A stretch of 64,000 bases of DNA. It comes from Plasmodium malariae. Lineage: Eukaryota; Apicomplexa; Aconoidasida; Haemosporida; Plasmodiidae. A program made the position numbers and the translations under genes. The notes under the pieces are model-generated. The model was not told where the DNA came from, did not search any database, and was given only the letters and a program-made list of their open reading frames with translations. Positions 1 to 12,142 of this stretch are shown in pieces (position 1 is the first letter of the stretch; each line of letters opens with the position of its first letter). The stretch covers positions 1 to 64,000 of the forward strand of contig NC_041786.1 in assembly GCF_900090045.1 (NCBI RefSeq), read 5' to 3'.

Positions 1-740
1 AATATACATTTTAATTAAGATTTAGTCCATATTAAATCATTAATACTTAAAAGTGGTCATAATTGTATGTAAGAACATATATATATAAAGAATTATACTA
101 TTAAGAAAATATTCAATGTCTTAATATAAACTATATAAAATTAATTTTTAAGTAAATGATATATATATATATATATATATCATTAAGTGGAATACGTGCG
201 TTTTATGGAATGTAATTTTAATAACTATAACTTTTAGTATAATTTATATATTAGTATTTCTAATCTCTAGATACCATAGTAAATTTAAAAAAAGTATTAA
301 AAAAATAATTATAACACTATAATTGCTTATATCTAAAGTAAAACATAATTATAAAACCATAAATAATATACATACGTTAAATAATACTAATGATGTCTTT
401 TATAAATTATACAATTTCTGAAGATAATAGAATTAAAATGGATATTTTACATTAATAAAAATGATAGAGTACATAAATATACGTGTTTATGATGAAAAAA
501 GGAAAAAGACGTTCTATATATATATATCAGTGTTTTATATAATAAATTTTATATTTTTAATTGATGTTACATATATATAGTTTTTTAAAGTTAAATATTC
601 AACTTTTTCTCTATAAATTGAACATAAGATATATACTTATCATTTATTGAATAACAAAATATAATCAAGACATAAATCCAATTGTGATATATTTACTTAA
701 GGTAAAAGAATATAAGGAGAATATATAATAAATAATAATG
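1..740. other. Non-coding A+T-rich DNA
   Basis: No open frame that resembles a known family is present. The sequence is A+T rich with short TA runs, for example at about 162-180. It lies directly upstream of STP1 copy 1 and probably carries its distal promoter, but I cannot point to a defined element here. Confidence 0.6.
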
Positions 741-828
741 TATTCAATTATTTTATAGTTCTTATATAAACTTCTATACAATTTGTAATTTTAAAATTCC
801 CCTTAATTAATATGTATTAATTTAAAAA
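741..828 (+). promoter_or_regulatory. Conserved 5' flank of STP1 copy 1
   Basis: This stretch, starting TATTCAATTATTTTATAGTT, can be aligned by eye with 37811-37895 and 60510-60593, which lie at the same distance upstream of the other two STP1 copies. The distance from the block start to the splice acceptor of the main exon is 322, 331 and 321 bases in copies 1, 2 and 3. Conservation with fixed spacing in a non-coding flank suggests a proximal promoter, 5' UTR or remnant of the duplicated unit. Function is inferred only from position. Confidence 0.5.
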
Positions 829-889
829 TTATGCTATTGATAAAAAATATAAATTTTTATTTTACTTTCAGATTATTATTTACAACTAG

Positions 890-3497
890 CTACGGTATTT
901 ATATAAATCCATTATGGAAAAATGTTTATCCTTAGTAATATTAGTTGTTTTTTATTATTATTACATATATTCATAAATTATTTGTTTATGATAAAAAAAG
1001 TAATAATATAACTAAAGTAAAAATTAATGCTTAAATAAATCCTAATAAATTTTTTAAATCTAGGATTTAAATGTTAAAGGTTTGAGGGCTTTGTCCTTCT
1101 ATAAAGAACCAGAATTTAAAAGGATTAAACTATATGTGCAAAATGTAACTCGTAGTTTATATAATGAGAATAATAAAGAAACTTTTAGGAACACATGCCT
1201 AAAATTAGGAAATTATTTAATCCAGAACAAGACTCCATCACGATACTATATGCATGAAAAAGAAAGGTGGGAAGGAGCATTAAAGGATAGGGTGAAATCT
1301 CACTATAAACCGATACATGAAAAATTTGGTGGATGCTTTCCAATTTTCGATGAGAACGATAAAAAACTTTTAAATTTAAACTATGAAGCAGAAAATTTTT
1401 GTGAAGAAAATAAAAACAAAAGAGAAGATATACTATCACAGTGCTCTAATAACAGACATACTACTTCAAGTAATTGTGATGAAACATGTTATAATAGAAT
1501 TAATACATATAATGAGTGGATTGACAATAAACAGAAGTATTTTAAGGATAACGAGTGGCTTGTTAAAAAATCATGTAAAAATACATTAAACCAATTTCCA
1601 AAAAGAAGTTGCAACATACTTGATAGTAAAACATTTGAAAAACTTCATAATTGTTCACCTCCCTCCCCTCATTTACACCGGGTCAACATAAAATTGAAGA
1701 AGAAAAAACGAGTTCACAAGAAGTAAATAGAGATGCAAAAGATAATCTACCTAATCCTCAAATTCCCAAGGAACAAACTATTTCAGTAACCCAAGGAGAA
1801 GAAGCTAAACGTGACCAGGAAATTCAACAGGTACGACAACCTCATCCTCAAGTGCTATTGTCAACTGAACCTCCAGGTATAACAGATAAAAGTACAGAAA
1901 TTCAAGATAGTCCTTCTGACCAAGATGAAAAATCAGAAATAGTATCACAACTAAAAAATAAAGGTCCATTTCCATCAGGGCCTAATATACCACAATCTCC
2001 AGATTCTCAAGTGTCACTAGCAAAGCATTCTTCTGAAACTAGTCGTTGACTGATGAAGTAGCCGTTTCTTCTTCAAATTTCCCTAATTCTATGGAACACC
2101 CTAAAATTCTAGGTAAAATTAATTCTAATTATTCTTTTATCTTTAAAAAAACTACAATATATAAATATACATTAAAAATACAATTGCAGATACAGAAAAA
2201 CATGCAGTTATCTCACACAGATCTCCTGTTCTAATAATCATTCTATGCGTTATTGTATTTTCCATTTTTATTAAGGTAAAATAAGAAATAAATATTAAAA
2301 ATAATATAAACATTTTACAACTTCAATAATTTATTATATGAAAAAAAAATTTTTTTATAGTACGCTTTAGTTGAGATGTTTAAAAAAAAAAAAAAGATTA
2401 GAAGAAGACAAGCGAAATTCCTAAGATTACTAGTACCTTCATTTTCTAACAACAAAAACAAGTATTTAACAGATGTTCATTTAGAATACCCAATATATAA
2501 TGAAGAAGAAATAAAAAAATTAAAATAAATGAATTTACAAAAAATATAAACTTGTCAAATCGAAAAAAAGACAGATCCAAAACCATAATAGAATTACATA
2601 TGGAAGTACTCGAAGAATTCAGAAAAGAAGAATGGGAAAACAACAAAGAAGAATTCTTAGAAATATGTATTGATGGGATCACAAAAAAAGAATACATAAC
2701 AAATACTAATTTAGCAAATGACAAAAATATAATGGAAAATATTAAAAGTAGCAGTGATATTAAAAAACAAAATATTCATTGGAATAAATGGATTGAAAGA
2801 CATAGAAATATTTCTGAAAAATTGAAAAACATAGATTGGTTTAATAATTTAAAAAATGAATGGAAAAAAGAACTACTTTATATACAAGAAATGGAAGAAT
2901 TAAAAAAGAAATGTTCTAATGAGAACTACAACACACTATATTTAGAAAGAGAGAAAAATCTATGGAAACAGTGGATATCAAAAAAGGCCATTCTTATAGA
3001 CCAATATTTGGAACAGGACTGCTTTAAAGAATGCTCAGATGATTCGCATAATACGTCAGATGAATGTCTAAATAAATATACTAAAAATTATGTATCACTA
3101 CTAAATATAGAAGAATTTCAGCACAAAGAAAATTATGAGGAATTATATAAATATATAAAAACAAAATTATTGACAAAGCTGGGTGTTTTAGTACTTATGA
3201 CTATATTTGAAGAATGTAAAAAAGAGTTGAACTTTGAAAATAGGGAATCATATTTGGACAGTTCCATAAATGAATGGAAGACAGAAGAATATTCAGATAA
3301 GAAACAAGAAATTACAAAAAATATAATTGCATATAATTTCATTGATATAGAAAATAAAAAAAATGACATATTTCATTCTCATATAGGGAAACATTGCTTC
3401 AGTAACGAGATAGAAGAGTGTATATGTGAAGATGATAGATGTAAATTCTTTTGTTAATTATTGGACAGTAGACAAATCTAATAAAGTAACAGAATAA
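890..3497 (+). pseudogene. STP1: STP1 copy 1, frameshifted (possibly assembly-affected)
   Basis: STP1 proteins are large SURFIN-related surface proteins of P. malariae and P. ovale: an N-terminal cysteine-containing domain, a Pro/Ser/Gln-rich stalk, one membrane segment and a tryptophan-rich cytoplasmic domain. All parts are here. The main exon starts at 1064 after an AATCTAG acceptor and carries the GGCFPIF...FCEE domain. The stalk follows, then a donor at 2112/2113. A membrane exon at 2190-2275 (hydrophobic VLIIILCVIVFSIFIK) follows, and the cytoplasmic exon starts at 2361 with basic FKKKKK. Both introns keep GT-AG and correct phase. Frames change near 1660-1680, near 2040, in the A7 run at 2513-2519, and near 3440. 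After the last shift the frame runs to TAA at 3495-3497. A first exon may end at 894 (TACG|GTATTT), but I cannot read its start. Family assignment is secure. Whether it is truly dead is less sure, since two of the four shifts lie in homopolymer-rich sequence. Confidence 0.88.
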
Positions 3498-6400
3498 CAC
3501 ATTTTATAAATTCATAGGTATATATACAATATATATTTGTATGATATATAAAAACAAAAAATCTGTTGTTAATGAAAAATATTATTTAAATTTTTTGATG
3601 TCTAAAAAAAATAAAAAGGAATAATGCAATATAATAATAAATGTAAAACAGAAAAACATGCATGATATATCAAGTTTGAAATTCAAGTATTTAAATATAT
3701 TCCAATTACATATATTCTTTTATTTCTGTAATATTATCCACTAGAACATTATTTAATACTCTATTCAATAAAAGTATTAGGATATATATATATATAAATT
3801 AATATTAAAATTTTCTGAGAATATTAATCTTGTAAAAAAATAATTTTCTTAATATTAAATAAAAGGTAAATAAATAAATTCTAATACTATTTTTTAATTA
3901 TTATAATATTACTTCATGAATTTATATATTTATATTTTATTGCATTACTACTATCTGTACATTTTTTTTTATATTTAGAAAGGCACATATTTTGTATTCT
4001 TTATACATTTCTATTATTCAATCATTTCAAATTTTACATAATATAAAAAATTTGTTCATTACAAAAAAAAAAAAGAAAAAAACTTTTTATATATATAAAA
4101 ATGTAATAACAATCTACTCGCAATTTATATTATAAAATATACAATAAAAAAAATATTCTATACATACAATAATAAATTATTAAGATGTTATACTTTAATA
4201 GATATTCGCATATTAATAGTATTTATTCATTATATGTTATTTATATCTGTATTCTTTGGAATTATTTGTGTTTTCAAAAAATTAAAGTATAATAATTAAA
4301 AGATATACTTTTTAATAAAGAATTTAATTTTCTCCTTAATATATATTTTATCATATTTGAAACACAATCGATATATATATATACATTTATACTGATTACA
4401 TTGAAAGATTTCCTTTCATTTGGATAAAATAAATTAAAATGTATTTAATAATATATATTATTAAAATGGTGGAAAGTTTATAATAATGAAATTATGCTGA
4501 ATATATAATATATTACCTTAACATGAACTTAATATTTTGCAAAAGGATATAAAAAAAAAATTTAATAAATTATTGCTCTTTTTTCTTTTATTTTTAATTT
4601 AATTATTATAATTTAGTAATATTTTTATAAAATCAAAGAAATAGGAGTAAAATAAGAATAAGAATACAAATTAAATAGTACTCAATTTATAAGCATCAAT
4701 ATTCATTTAAAATCCACAGAAAACGATAAAAAATACAATTATTTTATCGGATTTCTAATAAGTACCACATATCTTTTAAATGTATCCATTCAAATTTATT
4801 CCTATTTTCCTTTTTATTATGTTATATTTATAAATATTTTTCATTGAATTTCTTTTAACCTGCCAAGGGGAATTTATAAATTTTGACTTTTTTTTTTTTT
4901 CGAATTTTTTGTAGTTACAGAATAATATTTTTCTTATAACTGTATCGTTAATAAAATTAGTAGTTATTAGTTTTTTTTATTATATTTTTAAAACTATCCA
5001 TATATATATTTATGTATATAAAATAAACTGATACTAGATCTATTTGTGAAAGTATAAAATATATATTTGTAAATAATAATTTTTTACGATTACTCTGTAT
5101 CATAAAAACAAGTAGATAATAAATTTCATACAATGGTTAATTTTAAGTAAAAACTATAATAAATATAACTATGATTATTTTATAAAAAATATCATTATTA
5201 CAGTAATAATATTTATTAAAATAAATAAAAATATATTTTTGTTATATAATTATAATTATTTCGAAAAATTGATAAAATCATAATTAAAACATATATGAAA
5301 ACTTCTAATATAATATTCTTATAATGCATAAAACAAATATATTATCTTATAACAATAATATTTTATTAATAAAATAATTATTTTTTGTTATTATTAGTAT
5401 TAACATTATCCATGCTTCAACAATTATGAATAAATTCAGTATAATTTATGTATTCTCTTTTTATATTTCCAGTAATAAATATTTATATATTTTAAGGTAT
5501 AATTATTTAGTTTAAATAGGTGCTTTTCAAAAAATACTCTTATGATTCATTATATAAAATATATATTACTTATATATTTTGTTATTTTAAAGAGTAATCT
5601 ACAAGTATAATAAATATGTATATATATTTTTATTTTTTTATATATGTTATGTGAACATAACAAATATTTTAATTCAATTCTAATCATTTTATCTTATTGC
5701 AAGTATATTTGAAATATATTAAATATGAAAAATTATAAAAGATTATCATACGTAAACCCATAAATACATATGTGTATTAGTATAAAAAACATTATATAAA
5801 AACCTCGACGTATGGAAATATATTGTTCAATTGACAACCGTTTTATTTTATTAAATGAAATTCAAATGTAAAAATTAAAAAAAAGTCATAATAATATTAT
5901 AAATGAAAAAATAAAATAATACACAAAAAATATCCATCATAAGATAACTTTTAAAAAATATTTATTTTAAATATTACAATAATTATGTTTGTATTTTAAG
6001 TTATATATTTTTTATTAAGAAAAAGATAACTCATTATATATATGTATTAATAATAAAAATAATTTTTTTTTATTACAATTCTTAATTTTTTTAAAATATA
6101 TTTAATTATCTTTTAAGCCTATTAATATAATTCATATATAATAATTCCTCTTTATTTATATATAGTATTTAATATATATGAGCATAATATATTTTACAAA
6201 AATATAATAAAGGAAAAAAGCAGAAATATTCTGTTATTATTTTTCGATACCCTTGAATCATAAGTTATTACGTAGAATAACTAATAGGACATATAATAGA
6301 GATAAATACTATAGTAGTGAAATATGAATAATTGAAAAATATAATGATATTACTTTTCAAAAATATTTTATTATATATTGAAAGTAAAATACGTATCATA

Positions 6401-7640
6401 ATGTTTTATGCATATTACATATGTTATATAAAAATTATAATTAAAAATGTTGATATATTAATATATATTGTTATTATTCTACAAATACAAAATGATTTCA
6501 ATAATAAATTTTATTAACAGTCTTATGAGAATTTTTTTTTTTTTTTTATTTTATTTTTAACTTATAATTATAATAAATTTACACTATAATAATATCTGAT
6601 CTTTCCTTACATATATATTTTTTTTAATATAAATATTTCTATTATACAAAGTCAAAAGCGATAATTATACAACAAAAAATTGATCATGCCTATTTAATAT
6701 ATAAAATTAATGAGTTATTACATAGTTGTGCGATATAGTTTATCTCCTTAAAAATACTTTTATTTTTAGAAGTATTTTTTTTTTTGAAGAATCAAAAATC
6801 TATCATACAAAAGATTCCTTATCTATATATTAGTTAAATTTATATTTCATTTAAATAAATTATAATTTTAGTAATAATGATGAAGATGAATTTCGTAAGG
6901 GGGCGTTTATATTATTATAACTGATAATAAAAATTAATTGAATTAATTCGAAAAATATCAATTTAATCTTCAGAACAAATAATCTTTATCAAAAAGGAAA
7001 ATGTTCTACTTTTCAAATAGATAGTACTAAGGTATTTATAATACTTTAAAATATCAATTTAGATTCCTAAATAGATATTCCAACGCAATGCACAATTTAC
7101 ATGAATATATACTAAAATTAATATTTTTTCCCGTATAAGCTTTCAATTTAATTATATAATCCTCATTCTAATGAAAATAATAGAAGAGAACATTTTCTTC
7201 TGTAAAATTTTTTAATTAATATAAAGTAATTAAATTTTCGATATCACCATATATACAACTATGAGGGCATGTTATAAACTGTAGAAAGTATTCTATCCTA
7301 TATTAATTTTAAGAAAAAACTGATAAGGAGATTTTGTTAAGAATTTTTATTTTTTAAATTAAATTTATAGAAAAACGATTTAATCACATATATACACATA
7401 ATCTATCATTTTTTTATTTATATACCTTTTAACTTGATATGAATTTATTTTTTGTTACTTAATTAGCGTATACGTGTATACAGTGACGTCCGAAAGATCA
7501 GAGAATAACGTAAAATTTATGTTTTCTTCATTATAATTATATATATTATTGTATTCAATAATTCGTTTTTTACCAAAAAATGTAAAAATTTATTTCATAA
7601 AAATATAATTTTTCTAATTTATATGTTATTATTATTTTTT
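3498..7640. other. Long non-coding interval
   Basis: Some 4 kb without a supportable gene. The first 250 bases after STP1 copy 1 (to about 3780) can be aligned by eye with the 3' flanks of the other two STP1 copies (around 40660-40800 and 63400-63550), including a shared TTTATTT(C)TGTAA core. The rest consists of A+T-rich DNA with homopolymers (for example 4071-4082 and 6532-6546). A 61-codon open frame at 6332-6517 is made of Ile, Tyr, Lys and Asn only and looks like chance. Confidence 0.6.
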
Positions 7641-7643
7641 TAT

Positions 7644-8659
7644 TGTTCGGAAAATTCCGTAGAATTATTTCTTAAATATAAAGAGAAATTTGTTGTGTTA
7701 TCTCAAGTGAAGCGCAGGGGAATACAAATCCTGGAAAGTATTGTAATATAAAAGATGGTAATTTAATAATTAAAATTTTACTACTGCTTCTCAAAATATT
7801 GGTAAATATATAATTAAAATAAGAGACAGCTTTAAAAACGATAGCCTCAAATGCTGTAAGTACTTGAATTACAAGATAAATGAAGATAATCAATATAGTG
7901 ATGATTACAGTTGGTTTAATGGATATAAGGAAATTTCATCCCATATAGATAATACATGTATGCAGGAAATAAAAAAAGTTGATCAGCATATTTTAAAGAA
8001 ACTTGAAAACCTATACAAATTATATCCGGGTTTTAATGATTACAGATCTAATAAGAATAAAGGTGCATGTTGTGAAAATCCTGAAAATTGTTACAATTTT
8101 TATATTGAACATTACAAGGAATGTAATGGAAATATAAAGAACGAATTTTGTGAAGAATTAAAAAATTTTAAAAAAACATATGATAAAACAATGTGGGATG
8201 TTACTATATGTCCTAACGTACCAAACATTTTAGCACCTCCGAAAAGTTATGTTTTCATTGTCAGTTTTAACGACTGTCGCATTGCTAACATCTGTTACCT
8301 TATTTTTTTTATATAAGGTTAATGGTAATTATACTTGATAGGACTTATATTCTGCCACAACTCTTATGTTCAATTTCACAATTACCAAAAAAAAAAAATT
8401 ATGTTTTTAAGAATATATATATATTCTTTCTTTTTTTATATAGTTTATTCCAATAAAATTATGGCTAAATGGTCATTTAACAAAACATAGAACAAATGAA
8501 CTTGAAGAAGTCAAAAAAGACACAAGAGATTCCTTAAAAAACATCTATGAAGAAGTTGATAGAAATTATAAAGGAAGTTTACATAATATAGGTTATCAAC
8601 CTAAAGTGCATCTTTTAAATAAAAGCTTCACTCTATATTATTTACAACAGAAAAACTAA
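7644..8659 (+). pseudogene. PIR: PIR protein gene, frameshifted
   Basis: PIR proteins are the largest multigene family of Plasmodium, on or exported to the infected-cell surface and clonally varied. The PIR body is recognisable: ENSVELFLKYKEKF at 7650-7690, then NPGKYCNIKDGN in another frame, then a long open stretch from about 7817. That stretch contains SLKCCKYLNYKIN, a Cys-rich middle (CCENPENCYNFY) and FCEELKNFKKTY. Frames run 0, 2, 1, with breaks near 7700 and 7810. A third break near 8265 moves the membrane segment (TTVALLTSVTLFFLYK) into another frame that runs to a donor at 8317/8318. The last exon, 8444-8659, follows a TATATAG acceptor and is open in phase 0. It encodes the cytoplasmic tail (IPIKLWLNGH... 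HNIGYQP...) and ends in TAA. No first exon was found upstream. It is the only PIR gene in the window. Confidence 0.88.
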
Positions 8660-9451
8660 TACTCAATCATATGAAAGTTACATCCGTATGGAAATTTATT
8701 AATAAATAAGATTAACTAAAATTAAACAAAATAATAAATGTTTATGAAAATTACAATAATAATGGTATAAAAATTACATAAGGAATAGATTAGCATAAAT
8801 GCAATGCTATTACGGGAGCCAGAAGTACAAAAATACACTTATACATTGATTTTGTTTAAAGTGCAAAAAAAATAATTTTAAAACTTAAATATATAACAAA
8901 ATATTACTCAGTAAATATTGATTTTCTTACAGAATAATATGATGTAATGTTTATTAAGTATTAAAAAAGGAATTAAGTAAATGCAAAGTAGAATATAAAT
9001 ATTAATCACAACACATATAATATTATTATATAAATACAAAAAGTAAAAACTTAAAATAAAAAAATCATTCTATAAATAAACAATAAATATATTTTATTTG
9101 TAACCAACTTTATTTTAAGTTTATATTATTACTTGTTTCCCTAAAATTATATAGAATTAAATAATTAATAAGTTATATAAAAATTTTAACGGTGTTCCTC
9201 TTATAGGCACGTATTCTGTTTTCCATTGTACTAAGGGTAATTATAGATGACTATAAGGAATACTGATTTTAGCTTTGTTTAAAAGATAAATGATGACAAT
9301 GCTAGGAATTACCTAATAATTCATAAATATTGTTCTCAGGTACAACTCTTTATTTTTTTCTACCGTTAATTTTCCTTTATTTATACAACATATATGTCAA
9401 GTAAACGGATAGATATATAATAAAAAAAAAATATGAGAAACTATTTTGTAA
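8660..9451. other. Non-coding interval
   Basis: A+T-rich sequence after the PIR tail exon with no open frame of note and no clear structure. It separates plus-strand PIR from the first minus-strand material. Confidence 0.5.
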
Positions 9452-9682
9452 TTATAATATATTCACTAAAGTATATTTCAACAGCAACGAAGTATATTTA
9501 TGCTTCTGTTTTTCATTTTTATTTATTTTATACAAAAGAAAAAACATATAAAATATTCCCATAAATGCAGTAGCAATTAAGACAATAATATATAAAATAT
9601 AAGAGAACATGAGGGATAATCCTTTTTTGCTTAATATTTCATGTAAAATTATATTTTCATAGTCTCCAAGGAAATCATACAC
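9452..9682 (-). other. Possible remnant of an exported membrane-protein gene
   Basis: A 76-codon open frame on the minus strand. Its centre is a strongly hydrophobic stretch (about residues 26-50: FSYILYIIVLIATAFMGIFY and onward) followed by a basic tail rich in Lys (YKINKNEKQKHKY). Before it lies a short charged piece containing LHEILSKKGL. This order, charged segment then membrane segment then basic tail, is typical of the C-terminal half of two-membrane-segment exported Plasmodium proteins. I could not find a first exon or the rest of a second exon upstream (9683-9960 is full of stops). It may be a decayed fragment or a chance open frame; I do not assign a family. Confidence 0.25.
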
Positions 9683-11265
9683 ATAACATATGATATTTTA
9701 GCTAATGAGATTCCAATTTTTAATCATATAAAATTGTCCGTTGATTATATTATTTGTGAATTAGAAAATTCATAATAAGAGCTCATTTTAAATATTATAC
9801 ATAACTATATGTGACCTTGAATTATATTCTACAAATGAAGTTATTATATTACTGTAGGTATGAAATTTTTTTTATCATAATTAATGCAATATTCAAAATA
9901 ATAAAACAAAAATTATGTACTATTGTAACTATAACACATTAATGCCACATTGACATTTCTATGTCAATATGATAAATGAAAAAACTTTTATAATAAATGG
10001 CCATTTGATAGTACTTTAATAATAATTTTTTAATAGTAATTATAAATTTAGTACAGAAAAAAGTTCTCAGTATATGTTTCACACTTCCAATAAATATAAA
10101 GACACTAATTATATTGTTACATATTTTTAATCATTTTTTTAATTTCACTCTAACTATTTGTTATACTATATATATATACAATGTTAATAGCATAATAAAG
10201 TAGATAACTAAAAAAATTATAAAAATAATAAAGTAATATTTCCTTACTAATTTACTTATTCAATATCAAGATGAAATATTAACAGAATTAATCTATAAAA
10301 ATTATTAACTTAGTTCACCTACAAATACAGCGCATTGTTAACAATACATTTTTTATAAAAAATTAATTAATGTAACATAAAAGTTCCTTTTATACATCAA
10401 AAAAATATTTTAAAAATATATATTGTATTATATTTACCCTTTCTTTATATATATGAATAAAAAAATATTTTAATTTCTTAAATCATTGAAGTTTATTCTT
10501 TTTTTTTTAAATAGAATTAATGGAACGCTTAATAATATAAATAAGCTAATAACATAAAAGTGTAATAGGAGAAAAACTAAAATATCTACCATTAACCATA
10601 AGCTCAGAATAATATTTAAAAAGGATATTATTTATATTATATCTATATCTTCATATATGTAATGTACATATAAAATAAAACATCTGTTAAAAGTCTTTTT
10701 TAAATAAATATGATCCATAATAACTTTATCATAAATCATACATTGTAGAAAAAATATAAACATTTTTTTTTACTTAACAAAAAATATATAAATAAAACAA
10801 AATTTACTTAATTCTTTTTATCATTTACTAACCATTACATATTTATTTTTACCTTTAAGTTGATTGAATATTTTTTTATTTACTTAACATAATATCATTT
10901 AATACTTAGAAAAAATAAAAAATTATTAAGTTATTTTTTACAATAACAAGTACATATTGAAACACGATATCATCAAAATTACATAAATCTTCTTTTACTT
11001 AATAATTTTAAGGAATATACATATATTTCTCTAAAAAAATGTTTTTGAATAGAGAAATATATATATAACATAATATTATATAAAACTAAGAAAATACTTT
11101 ATGTACATGGCAAATAATATTAAAATAGTCAAAAAAATAAAGCGTATATTTTTACCCTTGCACATGAAAAAGATCAGGTTTACTAATGATCTTTATGTAA
11201 TTTAAGCAATTATATATATATTCTTTATGTTAATATATCACTTAAAACATTATAGATATTAATTG
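9683..11265. other. Non-coding interval, 3' flank of the fam-m-like gene
   Basis: A+T-rich DNA without a supportable gene. The last 100 bases before 11265 form the 3' flank of the minus-strand fam-m-like gene. Confidence 0.5.
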
Positions 11266-12142
11266 TTACAAAAAAAATACTTTTCGAAAAGAAGGGTATG
11301 CCGTATTATTTAATTCACATTTTTTATATGTTAACTTTACATTTGTTATTAGCTTTCTGCCTATATAAATTATTAATGGTATAATTATAATCCCAAATAG
11401 CAATAACCCTGTAGAAGTTGGATGTAAAGAAAATTGACTAACTTCCGTGCTTTCTTTTGCCATATAAAATCCAAAAAGTCTATATCCAAGTATCAGAATT
11501 GCAAATGTTGCAATGACAATAAATAAAAAACAAAGAGTACCTAATTTGTGTAATATGTCCTTTTTTAAAAACATAAAGTCAGCATTAATAGCATCTTTAA
11601 CTTTACTTTTATAATATATTTTGTCTAACATTCTTTTTCCATAATATGAATGTTCTCTGTTTCTCACAGAAGATTTACTTATACTAGATTGTCCATAATC
11701 TTGTGAATTATTTAATGAATATTCCTTTAGTATTTTATTTTTTCCTTTAGATAATTTTTCATTATTGTACATATCTTTTTTTTCGTATTCTACATTATTA
11801 GGAATTTCTTCTTTTATCAATGTGTTATATGAGCACGTTCGCCATTTACGCTTTCCTAGTAAACGATAAGTTCTTGTAACTAATTTTATATCAATATTGT
11901 TCATCATATCCAAACAATTATAAGAGTTCCTCTAAAAAAACCAATATCCATGGTTAATAAGTATAAAAAATTTTATTCTAATAAAAAGTATTAATAAAAA
12001 TATACCACAAAGAATATGAATAATGAATATATCCTTATAAATAATATTTTCACACCTGATCGATATAAAAATTACTTATCCAAGTTAAGAGCAGAAAAGT
12101 ACATATTATAATATAAAAGGGTAACTTATTTTTTCTTTCCAT
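11266..12142 (-). CDS. fam-m-like two-membrane-segment exported protein (intact)
   Basis: Two exons by reading: exon 1 is 12142 down to 12056 (29 codons, starting MERKNKLPFY, hydrophobic IIICTFLLLTWI). The intron is 124 bases (CAG|GTGTGA ... TTTTTTTAG). Exon 2 is 11931 down to 11266, stop included. The joined frame is phase 0 and gives 250 residues without a stop. Features in order: signal or anchor at about 8-22; RTYRLLGK at 49-56 where the export motif usually sits (it does not fit strict RxLxE/D/Q); a charged low-complexity stretch; RMLDKIYYKSKVK at about 129-141, a signature of this family; membrane segments at about 159-182 and 203-219; a basic C-terminus. These families are proposed to be exported or displayed on infected red cells. 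I believe this signature belongs to fam-m rather than fam-l, with moderate certainty. It pairs with the fam-l-like gene at 15068-15958 on the same strand, a known doublet arrangement. Confidence 0.85.

Noticed and set aside
6332..6517. 61-codon plus-strand open frame
   Set aside because: Only A+T-rich codons, no splice partner, no recognisable motif.
11266..12142. Canonical export motif RxLxE/D/Q in the fam-type proteins
   Set aside because: The conserved RTYRLL-type motif is at the right place but none of the intact proteins fits the strict pattern, so I only mention it as the export-motif region.
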